Source of the DNA: Albula goreensis
Lineage: Eukaryota; Chordata; Actinopteri; Albuliformes; Albulidae
NCBI GenBank assembly: GCA_022829145.1
Contig: CM040746.1
Coordinates: forward strand, 30,958,212-31,022,211
Length of the DNA: 64,000 nt
Reading direction: 5' to 3'
This document shows positions 60,439-64,000 of this stretch, piece by piece (positions within the stretch are counted from its first letter, which is position 1; every line of letters starts with the position of its first letter). The notes under the pieces are model-generated. The model was not told where the DNA came from. It saw only the letters and a list, made by a program, of their open reading frames with translations, and ran no database searches. Both the position numbers and the translations under genes were made by a program.

Positions 60439-60905
60439 GAGCTGCTGTTGGCATAACAGGAGAGCTTGTTCTTGCAGACAGTGTGGTGTGTTGGTGGACA
60501 ATCTCGCTTCCCGTTGTTTACAGTGGCATGTTGGAAGTGATTGTCTCTATTCTGAATTACATAATATCAGGATGATACAGATTTTATAGTGTGCTTTGTG
60601 TCTCTGGTCCTGGTATGCTGCTAGTTCCACTGAATAAGTGGCTTATTAGCACTGTTTAATTTAATACCTGTCAGAATTATTTTTTTTATATTAAAAGACA
60701 TTTTATGTGGAGACTTTACTTCTTACATGGAAAAAAATGGAATTCATATTGAATTGATAGAATAACTATATATTCAGGGAAAATATATAAAGTGCTTATT
60801 CCAAAAAAGGAACATGTACATTTATGTATCATTTTTGTAAAATGTTTTATTCACTGATATCAGTATGGCCTTTTTTGAAAAATAAAGTTGTATGTTTGTA
60901 TTTGC
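60439..60905 (+). other. Shisa gene 3' UTR and polyadenylation signal
   Basis: AATAAA at 60881-60886 is followed by the GT-rich run GTTGTATGTTTGTATTTGC, placing cleavage near 60900. The UTR is AT-rich and without other features. Confidence 0.75.
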
Positions 60906-63404
60906 TTGGTGTTGTGTGTCTGATTTAACATTAAAGTCACTACAGTGAGTTTCCTGCAGTTTTGCAAATAATTAGATAATTAGTGCAACATTGCAAATTG
61001 CAATGACCAGAAATTGATATATATTGAAGAGCAAAGCTGCTGTGGGCTCTTAGTCTACTAACAACCCATTGACAGGCACGGCAGAAGCCAGTGTGTTCTG
61101 CAAGGTTTCACATGTAATTTAATAGCCGCAGGTAATTACAATGGAGACAGTGAGTGCATTCATTAAATTGCAGGGACACACTTACCATTCCTCAGTTTTT
61201 TAGGGTACATTAGCTGCATTCTTAAGTAAAATAATGGAATGTTAAGTGTCGAGAAGAACTGCTTGCTATTAGCCTGCAAGATAGGGAAAGTCACGGGCAC
61301 CGAGACATTTTAAAGCTCCCAATTGTGACGCAGGCCAGATGTCTTAACAAGAGTGACTCTGTGGGTGGAGGGGGTAGTGGAGTGGGGGATGGTGTGACTC
61401 TGTTGGGGGGAATAGCAGCAGGGTGGAGAGCAGAGGGGGGTCACTCTTCACGCCCAGAGTAGCCTGGAATGAGCACAGTTGGTTGTGCTAATCCCTGGAG
61501 AGATGGGCTTGATGGGACGTGAAAGATGAGTGAATGCAAGGCCCTGGCAGAAGGAGGAGAGGGGGGTGAATTTCAGACAAACCTTAGCCTGCTATCAGAA
61601 GTCCAGCTATGAAATCACAGGTCATCTGGGGTTGCACTTTTGACAGAAGGTTATCAGTTTACATTGACAATTTGTCATTTCACAACTGTAGCAAATTGGA
61701 ACCAGACTTTAGTTTGAAGGGTTTTAAGAAACAACATTTTCTAAGTTGTCTTTTTATGAAGATGATTTATTAATGTGTGATACATTCAACTACAGATGGA
61801 ATATGAGTCTAATTTGTTTTTCCATATCATGCTGCTATGTACCTGACCTCTTTTTACAAAAAATAATAATAACACTATCATCTTCTGGTCAATTTAACAA
61901 CTGTGCTACAGAATGTCTACTAAAGAAAATGTCTGTTTTCATGATTGATGAACACTTTGTTGTTACATAATAAACTGAAAATTAAATGTGCCAACACACT
62001 GACTGAACTGTTTTCTTCAACCTGTAACCAATAACCAGTATTTATGCCTTTTGACCCATAAAAACCATGTGTTAAAACTTAAACTTTTAGTACTAATTCA
62101 TCAAATGCTATCAAACTTGCATGTGCAGTTGTAAAGAGAGATAATTTTTATGATGTCTACATAAGTAATTAAACATTTTGAAATGTGCAAAAGGGTTAAA
62201 TTCTTAAATTTAGGTGTTAGATTAGATTGTTTTAATTTGCTAATTTTACCTATGCTAATTTTAAGCCATGAACAAACAGGAATGAGGTCATTAAAGGGTC
62301 ATAAGGTTTAAGCCCCCACCCTTTTTCAGCTAGAGGTTGCTTGCTTTAAATCACAAAGGTGTGCTACATGACAATGCCAATTCAACAGAGATTAGCAAAA
62401 GGAGATTTCAGCCACAAGGAAATAGATGCTAATTAAGGTAAGTGGCTTATTCAACTTTTGTTTCTTTGCTTAAAAGCTAATTTCTTTGCCATTTATAATT
62501 CAATATTTAAAGAAGGACCAAAATACCTATTTAGATGGCAAAGCACTTTATGCTTGTTTTCAATGCATCAACATTAGTGCCACATTTCTCACACATTAGT
62601 TTATGTCCTTTCCTAATTTGACTTAACTAAAATATAAAACAATGATTCTTTCAGGAAATGACAATGGTATCAGACCTGTAGTCTGAATTTGATCCAGAGA
62701 GACCCCTGGTGACAGCATGAAACACTACATCCAATGGACAATGGAAAATGATGAAGTTGTCCAGACTTTCTTAAAGTCAACACTTCAAATCCTTTGTGCT
62801 GTACAAACAAACTCCTGTATCAACAAGAACACAACTTATGGGAAGCATCAAACAGTTGGATTAGTACATTACATCATATTAGATAACTTACAGTCATGGT
62901 GGTTTGAATAAATACTATTAGTGTCATGGCCATGAAACTTTGACATTACACCACTGATGACATATTCTGTCTTATTATGTGTCAAACACAAAAACAGCTA
63001 CAATGGTAATATGAGGTTTGTTTTTACCACATGTTAGCATTTTCCCTACAGCCATAGATACTTCCCTAGGATGTCATACTGGATATTATGCTTTCAAGGA
63101 AAAGTAAAAAACAAAACTTCCTTGAACCACTGAGAACTTTTTCCAATGCAAAAACTTCCATCTGCTGCCTTTTCTCACCCCCCCCCCCCCACCAGGTGTC
63201 ACTCAGGATATGTCACCCAGCAATCCCCCTCCTGTCCCTCCCCCTGAACCCACAGGCTGCTGCTTGCATGTAAATAAAGTGACTTCATGAAAAGAGCCAC
63301 TTTAACGGGACAGAAAGCAGCCTTACCTGCCTGTGGCTGTTTAATTATGCTTATCACAAAAGACCTACGATGGCATGTCTTTCTTCATGAAACTACTTAT
63401 GTTG
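60906..63404. other. Intergenic flank, no gene recognised
   Basis: AT-rich, with a G-rich stretch at about 61360-61445 and a C run at 63179-63190. The small frames at 61746-61970 and 62717-62911 have no protein features. Confidence 0.5.
63189..63201 (+). promoter_or_regulatory. CTCF-like core motif
   Basis: CCACCAGGTGTCA agrees with the recalled CTCF core at 12 of 13 positions. It sits about 2.3 kb downstream of the Shisa gene, directly after a C run. Binding is not shown. Confidence 0.3.

Positions 63405-64000
<596 letters not shown>

Overview
The window is vertebrate nuclear DNA, almost certainly from a ray-finned fish. It holds GT-AG spliced genes with small GC-rich exons in AT-rich introns, long (CA)n microsatellites, degraded tRNA-type SINEs, a MITE-like element, and recognisable vertebrate orthologues. 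There are no bacterial operons, phage genes or CRISPR arrays. Five protein genes are supported. All exon joins below were checked by eye for reading phase and splice sites, without database searches.

Layout. (1) 177-3094 (+): the last five coding exons of a Shroom-family gene, probably shroom4, ending in the Rho-kinase-binding ASD2 domain and followed by a 3' UTR with an AU-rich element. (2) 9.0-10.2 kb: a CpG-retaining block and a CTCF-like site ahead of zc4h2. (3) 10227-14073 (+): complete five-exon zc4h2, 224 codons plus stop, the same length as the human protein, with an intact C4H2 zinc finger. (4) 14.4-40.5 kb: about 26 kb with no supported coding gene. It contains microsatellites, one SINE, an 87-bp tandem duplication carrying an inverted templated insert, palindromes, a G-quadruplex-like tract, an unexplained 259-codon open frame, and several GC-richer blocks that look like regulatory sequence. 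(5) About 40.5-45.4 kb (+): a two-exon gene for a 103-residue single-pass membrane protein whose juxtamembrane motif resembles human C11orf87. (6) 49609-54613 (-): a five-exon gene of 295 codons plus stop resembling human C8orf48; one 3' splice site lies directly against a (TG)n tract. (7) 59229-60438 (+): a complete two-exon Shisa gene, closest to Shisa2. (8) 60.9-64 kb: AT-rich flank ending near a long (CA)n.

How the genes relate. They are independent eukaryotic transcription units, not a pathway. Shroom acts on actomyosin at apical junctions. ZC4H2 works with RNF220 in neural patterning. Shisa2 proteins retain Wnt and FGF receptors in the ER. The two orphan genes have no established role. 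shroom4 and zc4h2 are both X-linked in human, so their adjacency here fits an ancestral block. The large gene-poor interval between zc4h2 and the C11orf87-like gene is typical of developmental or neuronal loci.

I found no convincing new biological system. The most unusual observations are the templated inverted insertion (17953-17989 and 19333-19369), the TG-tract splice acceptor of the C8orf48-like gene, a start-stop uORF that overlaps that gene's start codon, and the CpG-rich open frames upstream of zc4h2.
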